Source of the DNA: Pseudomonas haemolytica
Lineage (GTDB): Bacteria; Pseudomonadota; Gammaproteobacteria; Pseudomonadales; Pseudomonadaceae
Direction of reading: 5' to 3'
Length of the DNA stretch: 64,000 nucleotides
NCBI RefSeq assembly: GCF_009659625.1
Contig: NZ_VOIW01000005.1
Location: 496,001 to 560,000 of the forward strand
In this document: positions 1 through 9,700 of the stretch, in pieces
Numbering within the stretch: the stretch's first letter is position 1
Layout: each line of letters starts with the position of its first letter
Notes under the pieces: generated by a model
The model's database searches: none
The model's input: the letters and a program-made list of their open reading frames with translations, nothing else
What the model was told of the DNA's origin: nothing
Made by a program: the position numbers and the translations under genes

Positions 1-39
1 GTTGCGGTTCTCTGTCTGGGGATCATTGCTTGTGGTCAT
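1..39 (-). CDS. 5' end of an unidentified gene leaving the window
   Basis: An ATG at 39 on the minus strand opens a frame reading MTTSNDPQTENRN and running off the left edge. An AGAGG ribosome binding site lies six bases upstream (46-50), which makes this a credible start. Thirteen residues are too few to identify the product. Confidence 0.55.
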   Translation of the reverse strand, partial: MTTSNDPQTENRN

Positions 40-123
40 GGCGCACCTCTTTGCAGCGCTAGGGGAATCTGTACGGCATAGAGGTAGGGCGCCACCGCAA
101 GCAGTGAAGTTCCTTTCAATTTT

Positions 124-669
124 TCAACGCAGCGGGTTGTCGACCTGGATGTAAAACGCATAGATCCCCAACACCAGCCAAAACACCATGAACAACCACG
201 GCGCACGCATGGAAAACAACAGCGATTTGCGATAGCCCTTGTGAGACGACTCCATTTCGGAAAACAGCGGTGACTCATCGTAGGCCATGCCCATCACCGG
301 CTCACTGCGCAGCAGCTCGCTTTGCTTGTAGTGCCAGTGGTCGATGATTTCATAGGCGGCACGTATGCCGGGCCAGGCGTTGAGCGAGCTGAGGATACCC
401 AGTGCGACCAGGAAGACCGGCACCACCAGGGTGAACAGCTTGCCCCACTCCGGGTTGAGGTTGCCCATGCCGGAGACAAAGGCGATAACCAGGAATGACT
501 GCGCCGTGAGGTAGGCGTCAGTGCGGTTGGCCAGGATGGAGGTTTCGTACTGGATTTCGCGGCGGTAGAAGTCGAGGCGGTCCTTGGGCGAGCCGAAGAT
601 CTTCGCGTTGTGTTCGCTGTGGTCGTTCAGGGCCGCTTCCGGCGTGTTTGGAGAGATGATTCTGGGCAC
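124..669 (-). CDS. Small three-helix membrane protein of unknown function
   Basis: The frame is open further upstream, but the likely start is the GTG at 669, preceded by GGAG at seven bases, giving 181 residues (VPRIISPNTPEAAL...). The N-terminal part is soluble and charged (DRLDFYRREIQYETSILANR). Three hydrophobic stretches follow: AYLTAQSFLVIAFVSGMG, LFTLVVPVFLVALGILSS and APWLFMVFWLVLGIYAFYI. The second and third are separated by a charged loop of about 60 residues. I do not recognise the family. The arrangement of a short soluble head and a few helices resembles small SLATT-like membrane proteins, but that is only an impression. It lies about 85 bases upstream of the gene leaving the left edge, on the same strand. 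Confidence 0.75.
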   Translation of the reverse strand: MPRIISPNTPEAALNDHSEHNAKIFGSPKDRLDFYRREIQYETSILANRTDAYLTAQSFLVIAFVSGMGNLNPEWGKLFTLVVPVFLVALGILSSLNAWPGIRAAYEIIDHWHYKQSELLRSEPVMGMAYDESPLFSEMESSHKGYRKSLLFSMRAPWLFMVFWLVLGIYAFYIQVDNPLR

Positions 670-768
670 GACGGTGCTCCACACGATGACTAATCTGGTT
701 AGAAGAAGCGCGTCGCAATGAAGTTCAAGTTTGTTCACGCCTAGGTTGGAACGAACACGGTTTGAATG

Positions 769-798
769 TGGGAGGGGGCTTGCCCCCTCCCACATTTT
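769..798. repeat. REP palindrome
   Basis: GTGGGAGGGGGCTTGCCCCC is followed by TCCCAC, a near-perfect palindrome matching the P. fluorescens REP type seen again at 5153-5245, 28228-28252 and 31658-31685. It sits between the membrane protein gene and the end of the helicase operon. It probably acts as an mRNA 3'-end hairpin for the helicase transcript. Confidence 0.8.
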
Positions 799-814
799 GA
801 CCGCCGTACGTCTG

Positions 815-3073
815 TCAGATATCGATCGCCCACCAACGCGGCAGCAACTGCCGCACACGTGTCTCGCCAAAGCGGTCATCGATCAACATCACCACCCCAT
901 GGTCTTGCTGGCTGCGAATCACCCTCCCCGCCGCCTGCACGACTTTCTGCAAGCCGGGATACAGATAGGTGTAGTCATAACCTGCACCAAAGATCGCGCC
1001 CATGCGCGCCTTCATTTGCTCGTTGACCGGGTTCAATTGCGGCAAGCCCAGGGTGGCGATAAAGGCGCCAATCAGGCGGGCACCGGGCAAGTCGATACCT
1101 TCGCCAAACGCGCCACCCAGTACAGCAAAGCCGATGCCCTGGCTGTGTTGGGTGAATTGGTCCAGGAAGGCCTGGCGCTCGGCCTCGGCCATGCCCCGTG
1201 ATTGCAACCACAGCGCAATCTGCGGGTGCCGCTCGGCCAGTAACTGCGCCACTTGTTGCAGGTAATCGAAGCTGGAGAAAAACGCCAGGTAGTTGCCCGG
1301 CTGCTCGATGAATTGCCGCGCAATCAGTTCGACAATCGGCTCCAGCGATGCCTGGCGATGCACGAACCGGGTGGAGATGGCATCGACGATACGCACCTGC
1401 AATTGCTCGGCCTTGAACGGCGACTCCACATCGACCCAGGCGGTATCCGCCGGCATGCCGAGCAGGTCGGCGTAATAGCGGCGCGGGCTCAAGGTCGCGG
1501 AGAACAGCACGCTACTGCGGGCTGCGCTCAATCGCGGCCGGATGAATTCGGCCGGCACCACATTGCGCAGGCACAGGGTCGAGCTGCTGCGTTTGCCACT
1601 GAACTGGCGCTTGCTGATATCGAAAATGAAGTGCTCGTTGAACAGCTCCGCCACCTTGGCCCATTGCAGCGCCTCGAAGTAGAAGGTTTGCAGGTCGCCG
1701 CTGAGGGATTCGGGGTGATCGTTGAAGTAGTCGCCCATGGCGCTGGTGCACAGGCTCAGGGCCTGGAGCAGTTTTTCGGGCCGGGCGGCATAGGCCTGGT
1801 ACGGCGCGACCTGGTCCTTATGCAAGGCGTTCCACTCGCGGTTCAGGCGCTGCAAGGGTTTGTTCAGCGGCTCGGGCGCGGTGTCGCGCAGAGCCTTGAG
1901 GCTGTATTGGTCGAGGCTGGCGCTGTACATCGAACGGGCGCGCTCCACCAGGTTGTGCGCCTCGTCCACCAGCACAGCGACGCGCCATTGGTTCAGCTGG
2001 GCCAGGCCGAACAGCATGGCGCCAAAATCGAAATAGTAGTTGTAGTCGGCGACCACCAGGTCGCTCCAGCGTGCCATTTCCTGGCTCAGGTAATACGGGC
2101 ACACCTCATGGGCCAGCGCCACACTGCGCAGGCTGCGTTGATCGAGCAGGCGCACCTGGGACGCGGCCTGGCGCGCAGCGGGCAGGCGGTCGTAAAAGCC
2201 CTTGGCCAGTGGGCAGGACTCGCCATGGCAGGCTTTGTCCAGGTGTTCACACGCCTTGTCCCGGGCCACCAGTTCAAGTACGCGCAGCGGCAGGTCGGGG
2301 CTGCTGGCGTACAGCACCTGGGCGGCATCCAGGGCGAGCTTGCGCCCGGGCGTCTTGGCGGTGAGGAAGAACAGCTTGTCCAGTTGCTGCGGCGCCAGGG
2401 CCTTGAGCATCGGGAAGATCGTACCGACGGTCTTGCCGATGCCGGTGGGCGCCTGGGCCATCAGGCAACGGCCAGTGCTGACCGCCTTGTAGACCGATTC
2501 CGCCAAGGTGCGCTGCCCGGGACGAAAGTCAGCATGGGGGAACGCCAGGCTGTGTGCTGCGTTGTTACGTGCCGTGCGGTGTTGCATTTCCTGGCGGGCC
2601 CAGTCCAAGAACAGCGCGCACTGCTGTTTGAAGAAGTGCTCAAGGTCTGGCGCGCTGAAGCGCTGGTTCAGCAGGGTCTCGCCTTCGCCGACGATATCGA
2701 AGTACACCAGCGCCAGGTCGATTTCGCCCAAGCCGAGTTTCTGGCACATCAGCCAGCCATACACCTTAACCTGAGCCCAATGCAGTTGCCGATGGTTGGC
2801 AGGCTGGGCAGCGAGGTCGCCGCGGTAGGTTTTGACTTCTTCCAGACGGTTGGCGTCCGGGTCATAACCGTCTGCCCTGCCCCGCACTTTGAGCTGCTGG
2901 TACTCACCCTCGAGGGCGACTTCATGCTGATAGTGCGCGCTGCGCCGGGAAGCCACCGTGCGGTGACCAACGATCCCTTCCTGGGCGCTGGGCGATGGGG
3001 TAAAGCGCAGGTCGAGGTCACCGACCTTGGCCGTGAACTCACACAGCGCCCGCACGGCCACGCTGTAACTCAA
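815..3073 (-). CDS. XPD/DinG-like Fe-S DNA helicase with N-terminal nuclease-like domain
   Basis: A superfamily 2 ATP-dependent DNA helicase of 752 residues, expected to unwind damaged or branched DNA in the cytoplasm. Residues about 55-85 hold an RGRADGYD...EEVKTY signature (Asp68, Glu79, Lys81) typical of Cas4-like PD-(D/E)XK nucleases. The Walker A is APTGIGKT at about 208-215 and the DEAH box is VDEAHN at about 369-374. Four cysteines (275, 282, 287, 325) are spaced like the iron-sulphur cluster ligands of XPD and DinG. The chosen start is a TTG at 3073, which overlaps the stop of the upstream nuclease gene (TTGA) and has GGAG eight bases before it. The frame is open further upstream, but that part lies inside the nuclease gene. 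The coupling implies the two proteins act together in repair. Confidence 0.9.
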   Translation of the reverse strand: MSYSVAVRALCEFTAKVGDLDLRFTPSPSAQEGIVGHRTVASRRSAHYQHEVALEGEYQQLKVRGRADGYDPDANRLEEVKTYRGDLAAQPANHRQLHWAQVKVYGWLMCQKLGLGEIDLALVYFDIVGEGETLLNQRFSAPDLEHFFKQQCALFLDWARQEMQHRTARNNAAHSLAFPHADFRPGQRTLAESVYKAVSTGRCLMAQAPTGIGKTVGTIFPMLKALAPQQLDKLFFLTAKTPGRKLALDAAQVLYASSPDLPLRVLELVARDKACEHLDKACHGESCPLAKGFYDRLPAARQAASQVRLLDQRSLRSVALAHEVCPYYLSQEMARWSDLVVADYNYYFDFGAMLFGLAQLNQWRVAVLVDEAHNLVERARSMYSASLDQYSLKALRDTAPEPLNKPLQRLNREWNALHKDQVAPYQAYAARPEKLLQALSLCTSAMGDYFNDHPESLSGDLQTFYFEALQWAKVAELFNEHFIFDISKRQFSGKRSSSTLCLRNVVPAEFIRPRLSAARSSVLFSATLSPRRYYADLLGMPADTAWVDVESPFKAEQLQVRIVDAISTRFVHRQASLEPIVELIARQFIEQPGNYLAFFSSFDYLQQVAQLLAERHPQIALWLQSRGMAEAERQAFLDQFTQHSQGIGFAVLGGAFGEGIDLPGARLIGAFIATLGLPQLNPVNEQMKARMGAIFGAGYDYTYLYPGLQKVVQAAGRVIRSQQDHGVVMLIDDRFGETRVRQLLPRWWAIDI

Positions 3074-4716
3074 GCGGGTTGCTCCGCCCAGCGCACGTAG
3101 CAGACGGTGACCGGCATCTGGTATTCGGCGCAGAACTCCAGCCAACGCAATTGGTTGTCTTGCAGGCGGTCGCCGGGGCCCTTGACCTCGATCATGCGGT
3201 AGGTCTTTTGTGCGGGCCAGAACTGGATCAGGTCCGGCATCCCGGCGCGGTTGGCGCGAATATCCAGCAGCAGGCGTGCAAACCAATGGCGCAGGTGTTC
3301 GGCGGGCAGGCAGGCCAGGGCTTGCTCCAGCAACGCTTCGCTGAGCAGGTTCCAGAACACGAAAGGTGACTGGATGCCCCATTTGTCCACATAACGTTGG
3401 CGAATGGTGACCTTGTAGCGCTCATCCTCCAGTTGCTCGAAGCACGCGGCAAACAAGGCTTCTCGGCGTTGATGGAAGTCCTCGCTGTGCAGGTCTGCCG
3501 GCCCACGCTGGAACGGGTGAAAGAACGCCCCCGGCAGCGGTGCGAAAATCGCCTCCCAACACAGCAGGCCGAACAGCGAATTGATCAGTCCATTCTCGAC
3601 ATAATGCACCGGTGCGTCCGGCTCGCTCAGATGCGCCTGGACGCAGAACTCCACCGACATCAGCGGCTCCGGGACCAGTGCCAGGTCCAGGCGCGCAACG
3701 GCCTGCGGCTTGGCCTTGGGCAGCGCCGGCTCGCCCAGCTTACGGCGTAGACGGGGCAATACCCGCAGCAGGTGCTGTTGTTCGGCGGGACTTTCCGGGG
3801 CCTGTTGGGCCATGGTCGCCAGGGCCGTGGCTTGCGCGTAATCCTCCTGGCGCTCCAACACGCGGATCAAGCGCGCCCGGGCGCCGGGATAAGTGCAACT
3901 GCGGTAAATCTGTTCTGCCAGCGCCAGCTCGGCGCAACGCTCGCAATACTGGCCGATCTGGAACAGCAGCTTGGCACGGCGTTTTTCCAACCAGGGGTTA
4001 TCGGTGCACAGCGCAGCGATCTGCGCCAACACGGTATCCAGCCCCTCACCGGCTTCAAAGGCTTGCTGGCACTGGTGCAGGAACAGAAACCCGTGCACGT
4101 CGTCACGGCTGCGTAAACCGCGGGACTCGGCGCAGAACTCGACTTTTTCGTAGGTGTAGATGCCCAGGTCTGCGAGCACGAACTCCGACCAGTCCTGGTA
4201 CAGGTTGCCGAAGAACATCAGGCGCAGGCGATCACACAGTTCCATCACCGTGAGGCTATAGAGCACATCGTCCACATCGGGGCACCACTGGGCAAAACTA
4301 CGCTGTTCGTTGAACTGCGCGGCCAGTGGCGCAAGCCAGGCGGCCTTGTTGCCCTTGGGCTGGTCGATCCAGGGCCTGAACGTGCCGAGGATTTCGCCTT
4401 TTTGCAGCAAGGTGAACAAGGTTGCAAACGACAGCGGGCTTTGAACCTCCACCCAGCCCAGTTCGCGCAATGGGCCGGCGGCTGCATGGGGGCAACCGAT
4501 TTCCAGGTAGTTGAGCTTGGCGCCGCGAAAATGCACACCCTTGCGCATCACCATGCGCACCAATAACGCCTGGGAGGCCTGGGGCAAGCTGTCAAATTGC
4601 TGAATGAAATGCGCTTCGTCCGGATCAAGCAAATCGGCATAGCGCTGCCCCAACCAAACCAACACTTGGCGGAAGTTATGCAGGTAGTACAAGGGGTCTT
4701 CGAGGGGGTTGGCCAT
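3070..4716 (-). CDS. FAN1-type VRR-NUC structure-specific nuclease
   Basis: A 548-residue protein with a C-terminal VRR-NUC domain. The active-site pattern is GMPDLIQFW (Asp495) followed by IEVKGPGDRLQDNQ (Glu510, Lys512), the PD-(D/E)XK core of FAN1. FAN1 proteins cut 5' flaps and interstrand-crosslinked DNA, and full-length bacterial versions are known in Pseudomonas. The long N-terminal part is helical and would contain the SAP-like and TPR-like regions of the family. The start chosen is the ATG at 4716 (MANPLEDPLYY); an in-frame TTG at 4728 is the alternative, and neither has a strong ribosome binding site. Its stop overlaps the helicase start. A LexA-box-like sequence lies 18 bases upstream. 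Confidence 0.9.
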   Translation of the reverse strand: MANPLEDPLYYLHNFRQVLVWLGQRYADLLDPDEAHFIQQFDSLPQASQALLVRMVMRKGVHFRGAKLNYLEIGCPHAAAGPLRELGWVEVQSPLSFATLFTLLQKGEILGTFRPWIDQPKGNKAAWLAPLAAQFNEQRSFAQWCPDVDDVLYSLTVMELCDRLRLMFFGNLYQDWSEFVLADLGIYTYEKVEFCAESRGLRSRDDVHGFLFLHQCQQAFEAGEGLDTVLAQIAALCTDNPWLEKRRAKLLFQIGQYCERCAELALAEQIYRSCTYPGARARLIRVLERQEDYAQATALATMAQQAPESPAEQQHLLRVLPRLRRKLGEPALPKAKPQAVARLDLALVPEPLMSVEFCVQAHLSEPDAPVHYVENGLINSLFGLLCWEAIFAPLPGAFFHPFQRGPADLHSEDFHQRREALFAACFEQLEDERYKVTIRQRYVDKWGIQSPFVFWNLLSEALLEQALACLPAEHLRHWFARLLLDIRANRAGMPDLIQFWPAQKTYRMIEVKGPGDRLQDNQLRWLEFCAEYQMPVTVCYVRWAEQPA

Positions 4717-4733
4717 AGCGCAATGCAATCAAA

Positions 4734-4751
4734 TACTGGTTATGCATACAG
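4734..4751. promoter_or_regulatory. Candidate LexA (SOS) box
   Basis: TACTGGTTATGCATACAG contains CTG-N10-CAG, and on one side the full CTGG...ACAG. This is close to the pseudomonad consensus CTGTATAAATATACAG. It lies 18 bases upstream of the FAN1 start and about 155 bases upstream of the plus-strand lipoprotein gene. A DNA-repair operon is a sensible target. The site is found by eye and binding is not shown. Confidence 0.5.
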
Positions 4752-4904
4752 AGTGCCGACGCAAACAGCTTGTTGCAATCGGTAATAGATAAATGGTGCC
4801 TGCAACTTTTTGCAAAAAAACGATCAGATGAGTGGGTTGATCGCGTAAGATTTATCGCCTCCAGCCATGGTTGGCGGGACTTTTCAGGGTTAAAGGTAAG
4901 GGTT

Positions 4905-5129
4905 ATGAACATGAAGAATTTGGGGCTGCCACTGGTTGCGCTCACTGTTCTGGTATTGGCCGGTTGCTCCACGCAAACGGTAGTGACATTGCAAAATGGC
5001 ACGCAGTATTTGACCAAGGACACACCCAACGCCAAGACAGCCGACGGCTTCTATGAGTTCACCGACATCGCGGGCAAGCGCATTCGCATCAAGGCGGATG
5101 ACGTGGCCACGGTGCGCAAGGAAAACTAA
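4905..5129 (+). CDS. YgdI/YgdR-type small lipoprotein
   Basis: A 74-residue protein with a lipoprotein signal peptide ending in the lipobox VLAGC, so it should be lipidated on the cysteine and kept in the envelope. The mature part (STQTVVTLQNGTQYLT...GFYEFTDIAGKRIRIKADDVATVRK) matches the DUF903 fold of E. coli YgdI and YgdR, small SH3-like lipoproteins of unknown role. AAAGG at 4892-4896 fits the ATG at 4905; AAGGG at 4898-4902 fits a second in-frame ATG at 4911. It is transcribed divergently from the FAN1 operon. Confidence 0.88.
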   Translation: MNMKNLGLPLVALTVLVLAGCSTQTVVTLQNGTQYLTKDTPNAKTADGFYEFTDIAGKRIRIKADDVATVRKEN

Positions 5130-5152
5130 TCTTTCCAGGCCAACTGGGATCA

Positions 5153-5245
5153 AATGTGGGAGGGGGCTTGCTCCCGATGAGGGAGTGTCAGTAAGCACAC
5201 CTGTGACTGCCCCACCGCCATCGGGAGCAAGCCCCCTCCCACATT
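5153..5245. repeat. REPIN: perfect inverted pair of REP sequences
   Basis: The 27 bases at 5153-5179 are exactly the reverse complement of 5219-5245, with a 39-base spacer. The core GTGGGAGGGGGCTTGCTCCC is the common P. fluorescens REP. The pair lies between the convergent ends of the lipoprotein gene and the lipase gene. It can form a long hairpin on either strand, so it may end or protect both transcripts. Confidence 0.92.
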
Positions 5246-5264
5246 TTCTTGATCGCATTCCAAC

Positions 5265-6689
5265 TTAGCTGATCACTATCCCCTCCCCTGACAAACTGCT
5301 CACACCCACCAGCGTCACCGAATCGGCGCCAAAGCTGATCACCGTATCCCCGCCCACCACCTTGGCATGATCGCGATAATCCGTACTGCCCTGCACATCG
5401 GTGAACACCAGCTTGTCCGTCGCTTGATAGCCAATCACCCGGTCATTACCAAACTGCCCGCTGAACAAAAACGTGTTATGCCCGCTGCTGTCGCGGATCG
5501 TGTCATTGCCTTTGCCGCCTTCGATAAAGTCCGCGCCCCTGCCGCCCTTGATCAGGTCGTTGCCGTCGCTGCCAATGATAAAGGTGTTGCCCTTGTGCGC
5601 CTCGGCGTTGCGGTTGAGGTCCTGCACCCAGGTGTTAGCCCGTGCCGGATCGGACAGGTTGGCGACGATCACCGTGGAGTCGCGGGTCATCTGGTCGTAG
5701 AAGCCGGAGTCGAGGATGCGCGTCATGCCGTCGCCATATCCGGTGGGCAAGTGCGAGACCCAGGTCGGCAGGTTGAGGATGGAGAAAGGCAGCACGTTCC
5801 ACAGTGTCGAGGCGTAGTGGTCGTTGAAGCTGACGATATTGTCGGTGCTCGATTCGTGGGGCTTGTCGTGCACGCCCAGGGACGACAGGGTGAATGACGA
5901 GCCATCCAGCGCACGGAATACCGGGTCGTTTTCGTAGCCGACGTTCAGCACCTTGTCGCCGGCGCTTTGGGTGGGCGAAGCGTAGGCCACGTAGTTGGAA
6001 TCCTTATAGAACCCCGACCATTTGCTGTCGCTCAAGTCAGCCATGCTGTTGACCGCCAGGCCGCCCAGGCTGTGGCCGCTGACCACTACGTCCTTGCCGC
6101 TCAGGCCTTGGGCACTGGCGTAGTCAGCGATGTTCTTGAGCAAGTTGCCAAACGCTTCGCCTGCGTAGTTTTGCGCATAATGTTTGGGGCCAAACGCGGC
6201 GAGCAGGTCGCTGATCACGTCACCAATGGAGTCTGTGATCAAGCTTTCCCGAGGCCCCGACGTACCGCGGAAACCGATGCCGATTTCCAGCAACTTGCCA
6301 GCGTCATCGTATTTGCCCAGCACTTCCACCTGGGCCGTGCCGTAGGCGATCTTTTCGCCAAAGAAGGTGCCGCGTGCATCGACCTTGCCGTTGTAGCCCA
6401 GGGTGCTGGCGCTGATGGGCGTCCAGCCGGCGGCTTGCACCGCGTCGAGGGCGGCTTTTTCCGAGTCGGGGTTCCACGGGATACCGGGGATCACCCCTTG
6501 GGAATTGCCGCTGCCAATCAGTGCGCCGACCAGTGTGGCTGGCAGCCCTAGGCCGAGGCCGTGGTTCTGGTAGCCGACGGCAAAGCCGTTGTCCAGGTTG
6601 TGGTAGGAATACATCGTGATCGCCATGGCATCGGCGAATAACGCCTTGGAGCCCTCAGTGCCGAGATTTTTGTAGTCAAAGATACCCAT
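5265..6689 (-). CDS. tliA: Type I.3 secreted lipase / polyurethanase (TliA/LipA family)
   Basis: A 474-residue extracellular lipase that hydrolyses triacylglycerols and, in some strains, polyester polyurethane. The catalytic triad is visible at family positions: Ser207 in GHSLGG, Asp255 in ENDPVF and His313 in VSHLP. Glycine-rich calcium-binding RTX repeats (GSDGNDLIKGG, GADFIEGGKGNDTI) occupy about residues 373-398. The C-terminus GEGIVIS is the hydrophobic type I secretion signal; there is no N-terminal signal peptide. The start is the ATG at 6689 (MGIFDYKN), with AGAGG nine bases upstream. It is the last gene of the apr operon and is exported by AprDEF. Confidence 0.95.
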   Translation of the reverse strand: MGIFDYKNLGTEGSKALFADAMAITMYSYHNLDNGFAVGYQNHGLGLGLPATLVGALIGSGNSQGVIPGIPWNPDSEKAALDAVQAAGWTPISASTLGYNGKVDARGTFFGEKIAYGTAQVEVLGKYDDAGKLLEIGIGFRGTSGPRESLITDSIGDVISDLLAAFGPKHYAQNYAGEAFGNLLKNIADYASAQGLSGKDVVVSGHSLGGLAVNSMADLSDSKWSGFYKDSNYVAYASPTQSAGDKVLNVGYENDPVFRALDGSSFTLSSLGVHDKPHESSTDNIVSFNDHYASTLWNVLPFSILNLPTWVSHLPTGYGDGMTRILDSGFYDQMTRDSTVIVANLSDPARANTWVQDLNRNAEAHKGNTFIIGSDGNDLIKGGRGADFIEGGKGNDTIRDSSGHNTFLFSGQFGNDRVIGYQATDKLVFTDVQGSTDYRDHAKVVGGDTVISFGADSVTLVGVSSLSGEGIVIS

Positions 6690-6793
6690 TGGTAGTGCCT
6701 CTCTGTTGTTGGATTTGTAGAGAAAGCCAAAACACCAGTACCCCCTGATGGGCACCCTGCCTATGCGGGCGCTCCATCAGGGGCGTGAAACCT

Positions 6794-9700
6794 TTAGAAC
6801 GCCCAGTCCAGGCTCAAGCCGACGCCATGCACCTTCTCTTTGCTGGCCAGCAGGCCGTTGTAGTCGAAGTTCACCCGCGCATCCTTGCTCAATGCCAGGC
6901 TGACCCGCGCCCCGACCAACGCGGCATCGCGCACCATCGGCGCACTTTCCACCGTGAACGAAGGGCCACCCGAGGCAAATGCCAGGTGCTGCTCGGAATC
7001 GGTGCTGCTCAGGTTGTGCTGCCAGCCCAGGGTGCCGGACACCTCCAGTTGCTGGTGGTCGTTGACGTTGAAGGTCTTCAAGGCGCGCATACCCAGGGTG
7101 CTCAGCACCAGGTCGCGGCTGTCGCTGCCACTTTTCAGCGCCGCGGCATCGCCCTTCTCTTTGAAGCTGTCAGTGTCCAGATGCACGTAGGCCAGGTTGG
7201 CGAACGGCTCCAGCGCCAGCGGTTGCAGGTTGATGCGGTATGCCGCTTCGGTGAACACCTGGGTGCTGTGTGCATCGACCTTGGCCTTTTGCTTGCCGCT
7301 GACATCGCCGTATTGCAGGTCGCGCTTCACATCGGCGCGGTGCCAGCTGTAGGTCGCGCCACCACTCAGGCGCCAGGCGCCGATTTGATGCCCGGCATAG
7401 GCACCGAAGTGGTAGCTGTCGACCGAGGCGCGGCTGTGGGTGTCGCTGCCCATGTTCAGCGAGGTATCGCTGTAGCCTGCCACCAGGCCGATGCGCGTCG
7501 AGTCGTCGAGGGCACCGTCCACACCGGCGAGCATGCCGCCGATGGAGGTGTTATAGCCCGCCGTGTCGCTGCGGCTATCGGTCTTGCCCCAGGCGCCCAG
7601 GGCCTTGACCCACACGTTGCCACGGCTGTCGATGGCCTGGCTGGTAGCGCCCATCTCACCATTGCGCAGGCGCTCGCCCACCGCTTCGCGAACGTAGCGG
7701 CTGTCATTGACCAGTGCGGTTTGCAGCGCCGGGTAGACTTCCCCGCTCAGTTGCTGGAACGCGCCCTGGGCCGAAGCTGCCGTCGGAGCCAGCAGCAAGC
7801 TTTCATACACGCCGTTGCCCGCGCCCAATTGCTCGGCGGCTGCGGCCACTGCGCGTTGGTTCGGCGTCGCGGCCACACTGGCGAAGCTGTTGGTGCGCGC
7901 TACGTCCAACTGCACACCGTTGGCCGCGTAGTTCAAGGTGCCGCCGACAAACAGGTAGTTGGGCAGTACCGCGCCAAAGCTGCCGGTGACACCGCCCGCC
8001 GCTTGCAGGATGTTGTATTGGCGGCCAATCAGGCTTTGGGCCTGGGTCGCGCTCAGCAACGTGGGGCTGTTTTCCAGGGCCAGGGTCACGGTACCGCCGT
8101 TGAGCGTGGCGGTGCCGCCGGCGACGATGCGGTCGCTGCTGGTGGGCGACAGCTCCACCGCGTAGGTCGAGCCCGCATCAAAGGTGACGTTGCCCGCCAC
8201 GTTCAAAGTGCCGATGGAATTGCCGGGCGCCACGGTACCACCACTTTTTGCGGTCAACGAACCGATACGCCCCGAGCCACCGAGCACACCGGTCGAATTG
8301 ACAGTGACGTCGGAGGTGACCGAGCCATTGATCGCCAGCAAGCCTTGGTTGACCAGGGTCGGGCCGCTGTAGGTGTTGCTGCCAGTCAGCAACAGCGCGC
8401 CGATGCCCTGCTTGGTCAGGCCACCATGGCCCGAAATGTCGTTGCTCCACACATCCAGCCCACAGTGCACATCGTTGCAAATCCGCTGGGTCGGTTTACC
8501 CGCGTCCACCACTGCGCCGATGCCCGGCAGGTCGGCGACGAATTGGCCGCTGCCATAGGCGCCATCGATGCGAAACTCAGCGGGGATATCCTCGGCGGTG
8601 ATAAACATACCCGGCCCGTTGACTGCCTTGCCCAGGTTGATCATGCCCCAGCCATACAGTGAGTCGATGCCCGGCGCACCGAGGTCGGTGGCGGTGGTCT
8701 TGAGCAGCGTGGAGATCTGGTCGCCGCTCATGTACGGGAAGCGCTCCATCAGCACCGCGGCTGCGCCAGCCACATGGGGCGCGGCCATGGAGGTACCGTT
8801 TTTGTTGGCCCAGTCGACGGTGAGGTTGCCCAGGTCGGTGCCGTTGATGATCGAGCTGTAGATCTTGGTGCCGGGCGCCGACACGCAAAAACTCGCCGCA
8901 TAGCCGCAGCGCGAGGAGAAGGTACTGATCACATACGGATTGGGGCTGGCGGTATCCGGGTTCTGCTGCAACGCCGCTACCGACAGCCAGTTCGGTGCGA
9001 TCTCTGGCACAAAATAGGCCAGGCCGGATATGGCATCCGGGTTGTTGCGGTTGTAGTCGTTACCGGCAGCAAAGATGGTCAGCACCCCGCTGCGGGCCGC
9101 GTCGATGGCGCCTTGGTAAGCACCGCCGGCGATGGTGCCGAGGATCGGCCGGATGTTATTGAACTGCGCCTGGGCTTCATTGACGGTGAAATTGGGGAAC
9201 GCCGGATCGCGGCCGCCCTTGGCGTACTGATCGCCGATGCCGATGCCCCAACTGTTGTTGATGATGCGTGCGCCGCTGGCGACCAGCCCATCCCAGCCCG
9301 CTTTGTATACGGCGCCGTCGTTGCCGAGGATGATCCCGTCTTCCGGGCCTGGGTCACCGTTTTCGGCAGTGAGGATTTGCGCATTGAACGCCACGCCATG
9401 CATCGGCCCGCCATCGCGGTTACCTGCTGCAATGCCGCCGACGTGGGTGCCGTGGTTACCCAGTTTGCCGTTGGAGTCCTTGGACGGCGTGCCGTCGTAA
9501 CGGAACGCATCGCCGGCCTTCACGGGAATATACGGGTCGGTGTATTGGCGGATGCCCTCGGTGACAATCGTCACCACCTTGTTGGGGCTGGCGAATTCCG
9601 GGTGCTGGGCGTACACCGGCTGGTCGAAGATCCCCAGCTTGACGCCCTTGCCGGTGTAGCCGGCGGCATACGCAGTGTCGGCGTGCACGGCGCCCAGGCC

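Noticed and set aside
1253..3100. A 615-codon open frame on the plus strand across the helicase gene
   Set aside because: It mirrors the third-position GC bias of the minus-strand helicase, has low-complexity composition (His, Gln, Gly, Arg, Leu), no ribosome binding site and no recognisable domain. The same applies to long plus-strand frames over prtA, prtB, aprD and the UvrD-like gene, and to a minus-strand frame over the MscS gene.
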